Of a stretch of 32,125 nucleotides of DNA, positions 16,142-25,083 are shown one piece after another. How positions within the stretch are numbered: the first letter of the stretch is position 1; every line of letters starts with the position of its first letter. The stretch comes from Limosilactobacillus gorillae (GTDB lineage Bacteria; Bacillota; Bacilli; Lactobacillales; Lactobacillaceae): the NCBI RefSeq assembly GCF_001293735.1, contig NZ_BCAH01000014.1, positions 1-32,125 of the forward strand, in the 5' to 3' direction. The position numbers and the translations under genes are program-made. The notes beneath the pieces are model-generated. The model was not told where the DNA came from, searched no databases, and was given only the letters and a program-made list of their open reading frames with translations.

Positions 16142-17113
16142 TTACAGCCCTTGCTGCCATGGAATGATTCTAAAGGAAAATTCATGGTCGACTGTTGCAT
16201 CAATATGGTAACGTTCCTCCACGTCGGCTCCCCACGAGTCAATCCCACCGACCCCGCGAACTTTGCCGGCAATCACTAGGACCGTCCGGTGCGCTGCCGG
16301 TAATTCTTCGGGGTGAGTGGCATTTTCCAATTCTTCACTCGTATATGGTAGGCATGAGAAGTTTAGGGTCCCCTTCTTCGGGGCCGCAAAGCGCAAGCAA
16401 AACGGCGCCGGATTTTGATCAACATTATTTAAGGTCGTAGATCGGTTGACCTGTACCCACTTGGTGGCCATGTGCATTCCATTTTCTTGTGGAACCAGGT
16501 ATGGAGTTACTGGCAGGCCATCCACGTGGTAAGTTCCCTCAATTCCGCCCATCATTCGGTCAGGGTAGGTTTCACCAGACAGCCCTTCGTAATCAAAGCT
16601 ATCGGCAGCTGTTGGCATGATCATTCGCCAACCAAGCACCGGCAGGCCCGGTAAGCCTTCTTGACCAGTGTAATGAACCTTAACCTTGATCTTACCACTT
16701 GGCTTAACCGTGTAAGAAACTTTGACCGTCGTGGCCGGCACGGTTACGGTCTGATAGGTAAAGGTGATCTTAACCTTCTTGGCGTATTCATGGTTAGAAT
16801 AGCGGTTCGTCTCTGGAGCCAAGGGGAGCTTCTTATCTTTATCGTCAACCTTAAGGGTAATCTTCGTGCACGGCATAGCATAGTCGCCAGCCAGCCACTG
16901 GGCCGACCTAACGTTAAAGCCATTTCCCCGGTCATTATCGGTCGTGGCCCGCCAAAAAGTTGGCCGAGGCCCACGGTAGAGCCATTCCTTGCCGTTAATC
17001 TTAAAGGATTCTGGTCCTCCCTGTTCGTATGAAAAGAGGTAGTGGAAGTTCTTTCCCCCTAGCCCGAGGAGGTTATCATCGTAGACAACGTGTAGCTTAT
17101 TTGTGTAATCCAT
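16142..17113 (-). CDS. lacM: beta-galactosidase small subunit
   Basis: Small subunit of the heterodimeric LacLM enzyme, equivalent to the C-terminal part (domain 5) of E. coli LacZ. It is required for activity because it completes the active site. The 323 residues include NNDRGNG-like [12 protein letters not shown] (residues 55-66) and the substrate-binding C-terminal region with [17 protein letters not shown]. Its start overlaps the lacL end by 17 bases, which ties subunit production at a fixed ratio. A strong terminator follows. No permease or lac regulator gene is beside it. Confidence 0.96.
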   Translation of the reverse strand: MDYTNKLHVVYDDNLLGLGGKNFHYLFSYEQGGPESFKINGKEWLYRGPRPTFWRATTDNDRGNGFNVRSAQWLAGDYAMPCTKITLKVDDKDKKLPLAPETNRYSNHEYAKKVKITFTYQTVTVPATTVKVSYTVKPSGKIKVKVHYTGQEGLPGLPVLGWRMIMPTAADSFDYEGLSGETYPDRMMGGIEGTYHVDGLPVTPYLVPQENGMHMATKWVQVNRSTTLNNVDQNPAPFCLRFAAPKKGTLNFSCLPYTSEELENATHPEELPAAHRTVLVIAGKVRGVGGIDSWGADVEERYHIDATVDHEFSFRIIPWQQGL

Positions 17114-18977
17114 AGTAGTATTTCACCTCCTGCATGGCCGGTTTTGGACTCCGGTTAGCAAAACAGATTCCGTCTCCTGAAAATTCATTATCAGCGTGGT
17201 GGTCGTCAAAGTCACCTCCGTAACGCATCGACTTTTGGCCGGTCACGGGGTCAACAACCTCAATGGCTTGGTCAATAAAGTCCCAGATAAAGCCCCCACA
17301 GTATTGGGGATACCTATCCAGCAATTCAATGTAGGAACCCATTCCCCCAACGGAATTCCCCATCGAGTGCATGTATTCGCATTCAATGAATGGTTTATCC
17401 GGGTTATCCTTCAGGTATGCTTCAACATCCTTTGGCGACAAATACATCCAACTTTCAAAATCGGAAATCCGCTTTCGATATTCCTTGGTATGAACAACTC
17501 CCTCATAGTGGACGAGCCGGGTTGGATCAACCGCTTTATAATAGTCATTCATAGCCAAAATATCATCACCAGCATAAGATTCGTTCCCCACCGACCAGAA
17601 TAAAATTGACGGATGGTTCTTGAAGGTTTCGTAATTGCTCTTAGCCCGGTCCAAGACCGCCTCTTTCCACTGTGTCAGAGAACCTGGTACGTTATAAGAT
17701 GGCTCATCTTGACCAGACTTCTGCCAGGTGGCGTGTGTTTCCAAGTTATTTTCGGCCATCATGTAAATTCCTTCGCGGTCACACAGGTAGTACCACGGAA
17801 TCTGATTTGGATAGTGACAGGTCCGTACGGCGTTGATGTTGTTTTCTTTGAAGGTGGCCAGATCGGTGTGCATGTCCCCTAGGGTTACGGACCGGCCCCG
17901 GTGGCAATTCCACTCATGACGGTTTACCCCGTTAATGATCAGACGGTGGCCGTTTAAACGCAAGACGTTATCCTTGTCAATTTCAACCTTCCGGAAGCCG
18001 AACTGATAAGGAATCACCTCGACCACCCGATCGGCGGCGTCACGAACCGTTAGGGTCAACTGGTAAAGGTACGGGTGGTAGTTATCCCACAGGTGAACAT
18101 TATTTAATTGAACTGGCGCCATCGTCCAGTTTTCATCGGCCTTTAACCACTGGTTAACTACCGGCGCCCCGATTTGATCGTTCACTTCAACCTGAACACT
18201 CCCTGGTTGGCCGGTCATCTTCAAGGCCAGCCCCAGGTTCCCAGTCTGCATATCATCAGCAAGCTGGGCATCAATCTTTAAGTCCTGGACGTGAATCTCC
18301 GGCTGGGCCACCAGGTTAACATCCCGGAAAATTCCAGATAAGCGGAACATATCTTGGTCTTCCAGCCACGAAGACGTAGCGTGCTTATAAACCGCTACCG
18401 CTAATAGATTGTCACCATCAGCCAAATAGGGCGTCAAGTCAAACTCAGACGGGGTAAAGGAATCCTCAGCGTAGCCAATGAAGTGACCGTTAAGCCAAAC
18501 GTACATTGCCCGCTCAACCCCCTCAAAAACAATGTGAACGTCGTGACCTTTCAAGCCCCTTTCCAGGGTGAAGTGACGAACGTAGGAGCCAACCGTGTTG
18601 TCTCCCCCCTTGCTAAAGGAACCTTCCTCCTTATTGTCGCCAAGGGCATAGGCTGGACGCCGGTAGATCTTTCCGGTCCATGGCATGGTAATGTTGGTGT
18701 AATTGATTTGGGCAAAGTTGTTCAGCTCAATTTCGCTTGGGACCTCAATCTCACCAAAGTCACTGCGATCGTAGTCCAGCTTGTAAAAGCCTTCCGGCCG
18801 TTCCATTGGATTGTTGGCAAACTTGAATCCCCAGCGCCCGTTTAGGCTTTGAACATAGGTACTCTTCTCCTGGTCCGCTTCCGTTTGATCCCGGTAAAAC
18901 CGGTGGTCACTATGGGCCGGTAGTTGATTAACCCGAAAGACACGCGGGTCGTCCAACCATTTCAGCTTTGCTTCCAT
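17097..18977 (-). CDS. lacL: beta-galactosidase large subunit
   Basis: Large, catalytic subunit of LacLM beta-galactosidase (glycoside hydrolase family 2) that hydrolyses lactose and can transgalactosylate. The 626-residue protein has the family's sugar-binding N-domain, the acid/base E466 in WSVGNES and the nucleophile E534 in [12 protein letters not shown], plus NGVNRHEW at 350-356. TAAGGAGGG precedes the ATG. A cre sequence lies 35-48 bases upstream of the start, so carbon catabolite repression by CcpA is expected. Intact; no frameshift seen. Neither a lacS permease nor lacR is adjacent, so lactose uptake must be encoded elsewhere. Confidence 0.97.
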   Translation of the reverse strand: MEAKLKWLDDPRVFRVNQLPAHSDHRFYRDQTEADQEKSTYVQSLNGRWGFKFANNPMERPEGFYKLDYDRSDFGEIEVPSEIELNNFAQINYTNITMPWTGKIYRRPAYALGDNKEEGSFSKGGDNTVGSYVRHFTLERGLKGHDVHIVFEGVERAMYVWLNGHFIGYAEDSFTPSEFDLTPYLADGDNLLAVAVYKHATSSWLEDQDMFRLSGIFRDVNLVAQPEIHVQDLKIDAQLADDMQTGNLGLALKMTGQPGSVQVEVNDQIGAPVVNQWLKADENWTMAPVQLNNVHLWDNYHPYLYQLTLTVRDAADRVVEVIPYQFGFRKVEIDKDNVLRLNGHRLIINGVNRHEWNCHRGRSVTLGDMHTDLATFKENNINAVRTCHYPNQIPWYYLCDREGIYMMAENNLETHATWQKSGQDEPSYNVPGSLTQWKEAVLDRAKSNYETFKNHPSILFWSVGNESYAGDDILAMNDYYKAVDPTRLVHYEGVVHTKEYRKRISDFESWMYLSPKDVEAYLKDNPDKPFIECEYMHSMGNSVGGMGSYIELLDRYPQYCGGFIWDFIDQAIEVVDPVTGQKSMRYGGDFDDHHADNEFSGDGICFANRSPKPAMQEVKYYYGLHK

Positions 18978-19011
18978 AAAAATAACCCTCCTTAAGTTTT
19001 CGATACAGTTA

Positions 19012-19025
19012 TGATAACGGTTTCA
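19012..19025 (-). promoter_or_regulatory. cre box (CcpA site) upstream of lacL
   Basis: The minus strand reads TGAAACCGTTATCA, an exact match to the consensus TGWAANCGNTNWCA. It is 34 bases before the lacL ATG and covers the likely -10 area (TATCAT overlaps it), a position that would block transcription. The exact lacL promoter is not clear. Confidence 0.85.
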
Positions 19026-19114
19026 ACGGAAACTTAAAAGGGTTTTTCGTAAAAGTTTAGTAAATATTAGGGTTGACTGGCCACAGCGCCCTATCAAATT
19101 TAGTTGTAAGCATA

Positions 19115-19145
19115 CAAAAAAAGCCCTCAGCATCAGCCGAGAGCT
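19115..19145 (-). terminator. terminator after tRNA-Leu
   Basis: On the minus strand AGCTCTC pairs with GAGGGCT (one G-U pair), extended by GC/GC, followed by seven T. It begins nine bases after the tRNA. Confidence 0.8.
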
Positions 19146-19153
19146 TTAAGTAG

Positions 19154-19238
19154 TGCGGCGAAGAGGACTCGAACCTCCACGGTCTAAACGACCACAAGAT
19201 CCTTAATCTTGCGCGTCTGCCAGTTCCGCCACCGCCGC
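19154..19238 (-). tRNA. tRNA-Leu, anticodon AAG
   Basis: Class II tRNA of 85 bases with acceptor GCGGCGG paired with a TCGCCGC end, discriminator A and no encoded CCA. The D arm contains TGGCGGAACTGGCAGACGC and the T arm GGTTCGAGTCC. The anticodon stem CAAGA/TCTTG encloses TTAAGGA; U33 is in place, so bases 34-36 are AAG, reading CUU. G37 fits a CUN reader. The variable arm is long, as expected for leucine. An A at position 34 is rare in bacterial leucine tRNAs. Confidence 0.93.
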
Positions 19239-19251
19239 ATCAACAAATAGT

Positions 19252-19280
19252 ATCATACCAAAGATACTACTTGTGTGCAA
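19252..19280 (-). promoter_or_regulatory. tRNA-Leu promoter
   Basis: Reading the minus strand, TTGCAC (19275-19280) and TATGAT (19252-19257) are 17 bases apart with TGG before the -10. An inverted repeat AGTATC/GATACT (19249-19254 and 19263-19268) overlaps the -10. Confidence 0.75.
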
Positions 19281-19288
19281 GAAGTTTT

Positions 19289-19744
19289 TTAAATTTCTTC
19301 AAAATGGTGCCCACACTGACGACAGATAAAGCGAGTGACGTTGAAGCGGCGGTTACGCCCAATGATCTGCTTGCACCCAGTGCACCGGTAACGGTAATGG
19401 ATAATGGCTCCTGTTGGCCGGCGCCCCTTCGTGGTTGGTGGCGCGTATCGACTCCCCCCAACCTGTTTAAGTAGCAAGCGAAAATCCCTATCACGGTGTC
19501 GATAGCCTCGCCCGCTCAAATGCAGGTGGTAGTGGCATAGCTCATGTAAAACGACCTTCTTTAACGTCGCCAAGTCATATTCCTCATACATCAAGGGGTT
19601 AACGTCAATATGGTGGTCAGCCAAGTGATAGCGCCCCCCAGTCGTCTTCAAGCGTTGGTTAAAGACGGCCGAATGCTCAAAGGGCCGCTTAAAGGCCTCT
19701 TCAGACCATTTTTGAACCAGTAGTTGTAATTCCCGGTTAGTCAT
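19289..19744 (-). CDS. SprT-like zinc metalloprotein
   Basis: Member of the SprT/SprT-like family (YdcK in Bacillus), with the HExxH zinc-binding motif H67-E-L-C-H71 followed by YHLH and a C-terminal zinc ribbon formed by C121/C124 and C141/C144. The 151-residue length fits the bacterial family. In eukaryotes SPRTN removes DNA-protein crosslinks; the bacterial role is not established. Its start overlaps the end of tex by 8 bases, making it the last gene of the GntR-pncB-nadE-tex-sprT operon. Confidence 0.9.
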   Translation of the reverse strand: MTNRELQLLVQKWSEEAFKRPFEHSAVFNQRLKTTGGRYHLADHHIDVNPLMYEEYDLATLKKVVLHELCHYHLHLSGRGYRHRDRDFRLLLKQVGGSRYAPPTTKGRRPTGAIIHYRYRCTGCKQIIGRNRRFNVTRFICRQCGHHFEEI

Positions 19745-21914
19745 GGCTAACTTCTTTTGGTGGTAGCATCGTTAGCTGAATACGCTCGCGCTCCTTATCG
19801 ACGTTGTGAACCCAGACCGTTACGATATCACCAACTGACAAGATGGCGTGAGGATCCTTAGGGTACTTCTTAGCCATCCGGGAAAGGTGAACCAACCCGT
19901 CATGCTTGACCCCGACATCAACAAATGCTCCAAAGTCAACCACGTTACGAACGGTTCCCTCTAACTCCATGCCCGGCTTTAAGTCGTCAATCGTCATAAC
20001 GTCCTTTCGTAAGAGTGGGGCTGGCATCCCGTCCCGGAGGTCTCGCCCTGGTTTTTGCAGAGCCTCCAAAACGTCCTGGACCGTTTCGATCCCCACCGTT
20101 TCACTAACAAAGTCGGTCGGGGTGACCTTCTTTAACCGTGCATTGGCCTGATCGGTTCCCAATTCGTCAATTGTTACCCCAGCCGCCTGTAGGATGGCTT
20201 TAGCAACCGGGTAGCTTTCTGGGTGAACGTCAGTGTTATCGAGCGGGTTTTGCCCATCGACAATCCGTAAGAAGCCCACTGCCTGCTGGAAAGCTTTAGG
20301 TCCCAAGCGGGGAACCTTCTTTAACTGGGCACGGTTTGTGTAGGCTCCGTTTTCGTTTCGGTAAGTAACGATGTTTTGAGCAGTAGTCTTGTTCAAGCCC
20401 GAGATTCGTTCCAGAAGCTGGTAAGAAGCAGTGTTCAAGTTGACCCCAACCCGGTTAACGGCCCGTTCAACCACCGCATTTAACTCACTTGTCAATTCCT
20501 TTTCGGGTAGATCATGCTGATACTGACCGACCCCGATGGCCTGGGGGTCAATCTTAACTAGTTCGGCCATCGGGTCTTGCAGGCGGCGTCCAATTGAAAT
20601 GGCGCTCCGTTTTTCAACCGTTAGGTCTGGGAACTCCTCGCGGGCAGCTGGTGAAGCCGAGTAAACCGAAGCCCCGGCTTCGTTGACGATCACGTAATAG
20701 ACCGGGCGGGGCAGTTTTTGCAAGGCGGCCGCCACGAATTGTTCTGACTCCCGGCTAGCCGTCCCGTTACCGATTGCCACCGTTGAAACCTGGTAATGTT
20801 CAACCAGTTGTAAAAATTCGCTTTCCGCTTGGGATCGTTGCTTTTCTGGGGCTGGTTTGTGGGGATAAATTACGGCGATCTTTTCCACCTTGCCATGCGG
20901 ATCAAGGACCGCTAATTTACACCCAGTTCGGTAAGCTGGGTCAAAACCCAGAACTACCCGGCCTTTTAACGGTGCCTGCATCAGTAGATGGTAAAGGTTT
21001 TCTCCAAAGACACTGATGGCTCGCTCATCAGCTTGGGCCGTCAGTTTAGCTCGAACCTCACGCTCGATTGCCGGACCCAAGAAGCGCTTGTAGGCATCCT
21101 TAGCCGCCTTTTGTACCAACTCAGTGGATGCGTTTGTTTGGTGACCCCGAATTAAGCGAAAGCTCAGGTAATTTTCTACCGTCCCAGGGTCAGCTACCAC
21201 CTTGACCCGAAGAATTTTCTCTTTTTCCCCTCGATTAATGGCAAGGGTCTGATACGAGCTCAGCTGGCTAACCCGGCTGCTAAAGTCGTAGTACTGCTTG
21301 TACACACCCCGCTCATCAAGCTCTTCGCCTCCCTTTTTAATGTTGACTTCAACCATCCCATGTTCGGTAGTGTAGTTACGCAGCCAGCTCCGTACCGTCG
21401 CCATTTCGGCGATCCCTTCAGCCAAAATTTCGTGGGCACCGTCAAGCGCTGCCTGGGCGTCTTCAACATCATCCTTTACATAGCGGCTAGCCTCTTCAAG
21501 CGGATCGGCATCCTCATACTTTAGGAGCCAATTAGCCAGGGGCATTAAGCCGTTTTCCTTGGCCACCTGGGCCTTGGTCCGGCGCTTTTGCTTGTAAGGA
21601 AGGTATAAGTCTTCGACCGCTGCCAGGTCATCCGCTTGCTGAATTTTCTTCTTAAGCGAATCGGTTAGCTTACCGGCCTCTTCGATTAACTTAATCACGG
21701 CCCCCTTACGGTCAAAGAGCTCCTGTTCCTTTTTGGCCTGGGTCTGAATAGTCTGCAGTTCAACTTCGTCTAAGGAACCGGTAGCTTCCTTGCGGTAACG
21801 AGCCACAAAGGGAATCGTATTACCGTCATTCAATAGCTCCAAGGCTACCTGTACCTGATGGCCCTTAAATTGGGTAAGCTTTGCCTGTACCCGAGTTAAT
21901 ACTTCTTGTTCCAC
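19737..21914 (-). CDS. tex: Tex family RNA-binding protein
   Basis: Tex-like nucleic-acid-binding protein that affects transcription and gene expression in several bacteria (YhgF/YdcI in other naming). The 725-residue protein has an N-terminal helical Tex domain, a YqgF-like RNase H fold (VVLGFDPAYRTGCKLAVLD near 318-336), helix-hairpin-helix repeats (LNTASYQLLERISGLNKTTA near 500-520) and a C-terminal S1 domain (GTVRNVVDFGAFVDVGVKHD near 655-675). It starts at GTG (21914) with a weak AGGAT site, nine bases after nadE; translation is probably coupled. Its molecular target is uncertain. Confidence 0.95.
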   Translation of the reverse strand: MEQEVLTRVQAKLTQFKGHQVQVALELLNDGNTIPFVARYRKEATGSLDEVELQTIQTQAKKEQELFDRKGAVIKLIEEAGKLTDSLKKKIQQADDLAAVEDLYLPYKQKRRTKAQVAKENGLMPLANWLLKYEDADPLEEASRYVKDDVEDAQAALDGAHEILAEGIAEMATVRSWLRNYTTEHGMVEVNIKKGGEELDERGVYKQYYDFSSRVSQLSSYQTLAINRGEKEKILRVKVVADPGTVENYLSFRLIRGHQTNASTELVQKAAKDAYKRFLGPAIEREVRAKLTAQADERAISVFGENLYHLLMQAPLKGRVVLGFDPAYRTGCKLAVLDPHGKVEKIAVIYPHKPAPEKQRSQAESEFLQLVEHYQVSTVAIGNGTASRESEQFVAAALQKLPRPVYYVIVNEAGASVYSASPAAREEFPDLTVEKRSAISIGRRLQDPMAELVKIDPQAIGVGQYQHDLPEKELTSELNAVVERAVNRVGVNLNTASYQLLERISGLNKTTAQNIVTYRNENGAYTNRAQLKKVPRLGPKAFQQAVGFLRIVDGQNPLDNTDVHPESYPVAKAILQAAGVTIDELGTDQANARLKKVTPTDFVSETVGIETVQDVLEALQKPGRDLRDGMPAPLLRKDVMTIDDLKPGMELEGTVRNVVDFGAFVDVGVKHDGLVHLSRMAKKYPKDPHAILSVGDIVTVWVHNVDKERERIQLTMLPPKEVSHD

Positions 21915-21923
21915 GTGTTGATC

Positions 21924-22754
21924 CTATCCCTTCCACCAGGTATCGATTGGGGCAACTGGCATGTGACGCTTGTGGCCGGTCCGTTGGTACCAGGACTCGA
22001 TCTTTTCAGCTGCTCCTTTGGAAACCTCTTTACCTTCCAGGTAGTCGTCAATCTCTTTGTAAGAAACCCCTAGGGCCTGTTCGTCTGGCAGAGCTGGCCG
22101 GTCTTCTTCTAGGTCAGCAGTTGGTGTTTTCTGGTACAACAATTCCGGGGCCTTCAAGTATTCTAACAGTGCCCGTCCCTGGCGCTTGTCTAGTTGCGAC
22201 AGCGGAGTTACATCAGCACCCCCATCGCCATACTTAGTATAAAATCCGGTCACGGCCTCGGCAGCATGGTCAGTACCAACTACGGCCCCGTGGGTTTCCC
22301 CGGCAATCGCATACTGAACGATCATCCGTTGACGTGCTTTGATGTTACCCTTATTGAAGTCTGAAATCTCGGTCCCGGCCGCCTCAAGCGTCATCACCAT
22401 GGCATCGGTAGCTGGCTTAATGTTGACCCTGACCACCTTATCTGGGCGAATAAAGTCATTAATCGACATCATCGCGTCGGATTCATCAGCCTGTTCCCCA
22501 TACGGTAAGCGGACGGCAATGAATTGGTAGGCATCATTCTTGGTTTCTTCGCGTAGCTCTTCAACCGCCAGCTGGGATAGGCGACCGGCTAATGAGGAGT
22601 CCTGGCCCCCGGAAATCCCTAGCACCAAAGTGGTTAGCTTGGTTTGCTTCAAGTAGTCCTTCAAAAAGTCAACCCGACGCCGTACCTCGACTTGCAAGTC
22701 GATGGTCGAGAGCACCTTAAGGTCTTCAATAATTTGTTCTTGCAACGGACGCAT
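21924..22754 (-). CDS. nadE: ammonia-dependent NAD+ synthetase
   Basis: Converts nicotinate adenine dinucleotide plus ammonia and ATP to NAD+. The 276-residue protein has the PP-loop SGGQDSSL (48-55) and no glutaminase domain, so it is the ammonia-dependent type. Later motifs include [26 protein letters not shown] (split, around 160-185) and the C-terminal KRHMP. AGGAGG precedes the ATG. It lies ten bases after pncB, providing the first and last steps of NAD salvage from nicotinate; the middle step (nadD) is not in the window. Confidence 0.97.
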   Translation of the reverse strand: MRPLQEQIIEDLKVLSTIDLQVEVRRRVDFLKDYLKQTKLTTLVLGISGGQDSSLAGRLSQLAVEELREETKNDAYQFIAVRLPYGEQADESDAMMSINDFIRPDKVVRVNIKPATDAMVMTLEAAGTEISDFNKGNIKARQRMIVQYAIAGETHGAVVGTDHAAEAVTGFYTKYGDGGADVTPLSQLDKRQGRALLEYLKAPELLYQKTPTADLEEDRPALPDEQALGVSYKEIDDYLEGKEVSKGAAEKIESWYQRTGHKRHMPVAPIDTWWKG

Positions 22755-22764
22755 CTAAATCCTC

Positions 22765-24225
22765 CTAAATCTTATCAACGTAATCGTGAATTTCTTTTAT
22801 CATCGCCATCTTGTTGTCGTAACAACGCTGGGAAAGGTCAACTGGGTAGACCTCCGGGTTTAAGTCCCGTTTATATTCATCCCATAACCGATCTAAGTGG
22901 GTAGCCCGGGCTTGGCGAATCTCAGCGAGGCATGGTTGGTCGTAAACCAGTTTCCCATCGACAAAAATATCTTGCAAGAGCGGTCGGGCCACAAAGTCCT
23001 CAACCGTCTTGTGCAAGAAGGTGTAATTAGGGTCAAACATGTATAGGGAATCTAACTTACGCGGATCTTCATCGATTAAGGTAACGTAATCCCCTTCACT
23101 CTTCCCATCTTTACGATCGGTGATCCGCCAAACCTGGTGCTTACCTGGCGTTGACATCTTAGAAACGTTATTGGACAGCTTCATGGTATTAACCATCTGG
23201 CCATTTTCATCCTCGACTAAGGTCAACTTGTAAACTGCCCCCAGTGTTGGCTGATCATATGCGGTGATTAGCTTTGTTCCGACGCCCCAGGAGTCAATTT
23301 TAGCTCCCTGCATCTTGAGGTTTAAAATCGTCTTTTCGTCTAACCCGTTGGAACAAACAATCTTAGCATCTGTAAAGCCGGCCTCATCAAGCATCTCACG
23401 GACTTTCTTGGATAAGTAGGCCATGTCCCCAGAGTCAATGCGGACTCCCTGAAAGTTGATCCGGTCGCCAAATTCCTTGGCTACCCGAATTGCATTAGGC
23501 ACCCCGGAACGTAGGGTGTCAAAAGTATCGACTAAGAAGGTGCAGTCATGGTGTGTCTCAGCGTAGGCCTTAAAGGCTTTATACTCATCCCGGTAAGTCT
23601 GCACTAGGGCGTGAGCGTGAGTACCGGAAATCGGAATCCCGAAGAGTTTACCGGCCCGCACGTTACTGGTCGAATCAAAGCCGCCGATGTAGGCCGCCCG
23701 GGTTCCCCACAGAGCTGCATCAAATTCCTGGGCCCGGCGCGAACCAAACTCCATTACCGTCTGATCACCGACGATGGACTTAATCCGCGCTGCCTTGGTG
23801 GCCACCATAATCTGGTAGTTAATGATGTTTAAAAGGGCCGTCTCCACAAGGGTCCCTTCCATAATCGTCCCCTCAACTTGCAAAAGGGGTTCTTGGTTGA
23901 AGACGAGTTCCCCTTCAACGACCGAGCGTAGGGTCCCCTTAAAGCGAAAGTTGGCTAAGTAGTCCAAAAAGTCATCGTCAAACTGACCGGTTTCCCGGAG
24001 GTAGTCGATGTCACTCTTTGAAAAGTGGAGGTTCTTTAAATAGGTGATGATGTGCTCCAGCCCGGCAAAAACGGCGTACCCATTTTCAAAGGGCATCTTA
24101 CGAAAGAAGGCTTCAAAGACGGCCTTCCGCTCCGCTAACCCCTCTTTAAAGTAGGTTTGCATCATCGAGAGTTCGTAGGCATCGGTATGTAGCGTGTAGC
24201 TATCGTCAGGATAGTTATGATCCAT
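22765..24225 (-). CDS. pncB: nicotinate phosphoribosyltransferase
   Basis: Forms nicotinate mononucleotide from nicotinate and PRPP, the entry step of the Preiss-Handler pathway. The 486-residue protein shows TDAYELSMMQTYFKEGLAER (residues 14-33), EFGSRRAQEFDAALWGTRA (split near 160), SGTHAHALV near 200 and LVDTFDTLRSGV near 227, the last two being phosphate-binding and catalytic regions. GAGGAAAAATA precedes the ATG. It starts 28 bases after the GntR regulator gene, with no terminator between, so the regulator gene heads the operon. Confidence 0.96.
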   Translation of the reverse strand: MDHNYPDDSYTLHTDAYELSMMQTYFKEGLAERKAVFEAFFRKMPFENGYAVFAGLEHIITYLKNLHFSKSDIDYLRETGQFDDDFLDYLANFRFKGTLRSVVEGELVFNQEPLLQVEGTIMEGTLVETALLNIINYQIMVATKAARIKSIVGDQTVMEFGSRRAQEFDAALWGTRAAYIGGFDSTSNVRAGKLFGIPISGTHAHALVQTYRDEYKAFKAYAETHHDCTFLVDTFDTLRSGVPNAIRVAKEFGDRINFQGVRIDSGDMAYLSKKVREMLDEAGFTDAKIVCSNGLDEKTILNLKMQGAKIDSWGVGTKLITAYDQPTLGAVYKLTLVEDENGQMVNTMKLSNNVSKMSTPGKHQVWRITDRKDGKSEGDYVTLIDEDPRKLDSLYMFDPNYTFLHKTVEDFVARPLLQDIFVDGKLVYDQPCLAEIRQARATHLDRLWDEYKRDLNPEVYPVDLSQRCYDNKMAMIKEIHDYVDKI

Positions 24226-24253
24226 TATTTTTCCTCATAAATTAATTGGGGTC

Positions 24254-24955
24254 CTACTTTTCTAAAATGAATTCAAAGCGGTTACCCACGTACTGCGTGT
24301 GAACGTATTCGAAGGGGCGCCCATCTTGTAAATAAGAAATTTGCGTCATTCGCAAAAGGGCGTCCCCTCGTTTAATGTCTAAATACTCGGCAATCTTTTC
24401 GGTGGCATTGGTTGCCGAAATCTTTTGGGTGGCGTGCCCCGGGTAGAGGTGAGAACGCTCGGCTAGTGTCCGGTAATAAGAGGTTGTGACCTCTTCCTTT
24501 GAAAAATCAGCAACTAGCTGGGCGGGAATTGTCGCTACCTCGTAACAGATTGGAACCCCGTTACCATACCGGATCCGTTCCATGCGTAAGACCTGCTCAT
24601 CACCGCTTAGTTGCAGTTTTTCCATCTCACTTTGCGACGGAATCGTCAGGTGGTAAGAAATTGTCTTACTGGACGGAACCTTACCCATCCCCTTCATCAG
24701 GTCGGTAAACGAGGTGACCCCAGCCATCTTTTCTTGAACCTTACGACTGGCCACAAACGTCCCCGAGCCAACCCGGCGTTCCAAGATCCCTTCATCAACG
24801 AGGGTTTGAATCGCCTGCCGCAACGTCATTCTACTAACGCCAAACTCGGCGGCCAGTTCGCGCTCGGCAGGAATCTTTTCACCGACTTGCCACTTGCCAC
24901 CTTCAATGTTTTCCCGTAATTGGTTATGAATTTGAATGTATACAGGTGATCCCAT
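24254..24955 (-). CDS. GntR/HutC-family transcriptional regulator (UTRA domain)
   Basis: DNA-binding repressor-type protein. The 233 residues comprise a GntR winged helix (YIQIHNQLRENIEGG, 6-20; LAAEFGVSRMTLRQAIQTLV, 34-53; GSGTFVA) and a C-terminal UTRA effector domain of the HutC subfamily (about 90-230). The sequence resembles the NagR/YvoA type, whose known effectors are amino-sugar phosphates, but that does not fit its operon partners pncB and nadE. AAGGGGAAGC lies before the ATG. It has its own promoter and is the first gene of the NAD salvage operon, which suggests control of that operon or autoregulation. The effector and operator are unknown. Confidence 0.88.
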   Translation of the reverse strand: MGSPVYIQIHNQLRENIEGGKWQVGEKIPAERELAAEFGVSRMTLRQAIQTLVDEGILERRVGSGTFVASRKVQEKMAGVTSFTDLMKGMGKVPSSKTISYHLTIPSQSEMEKLQLSGDEQVLRMERIRYGNGVPICYEVATIPAQLVADFSKEEVTTSYYRTLAERSHLYPGHATQKISATNATEKIAEYLDIKRGDALLRMTQISYLQDGRPFEYVHTQYVGNRFEFILEK

Positions 24956-24982
24956 GTTTGCTTCCCCTTACTACGCTAGTCA

Positions 24983-25011
24983 ATTTAATATGTTTATTCT
25001 AACACCGTCAA
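24983..25011 (-). promoter_or_regulatory. promoter of the GntR-pncB-nadE-tex-sprT operon
   Basis: Reading the minus strand, TTGACG (25006-25011) and TTAAAT (24983-24988) are separated by 17 bases. The start codon follows about 28 bases on. No clear palindromic GntR operator was found by eye. Confidence 0.6.
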
Positions 25012-25036
25012 TATTAGCGACCAAATTTTTAGCAAA

Positions 25037-25069
25037 TAAAAAAGGGGCCGGCCAACTGGTCGTGCGCCC
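25037..25069 (-). terminator. terminator after the racemase gene
   Basis: On the minus strand GGGCGCACGACCA pairs imperfectly with TGGCCGGCCCC over a short loop, followed by six T. It separates the racemase from the GntR operon. Confidence 0.7.
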
Positions 25070-25083
25070 TAATATTTACATTG

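Noticed and set aside
17196-17603. 135-codon plus-strand frame within lacL
   Set aside because: It is the complement of conserved catalytic LacL sequence, with no start signal.
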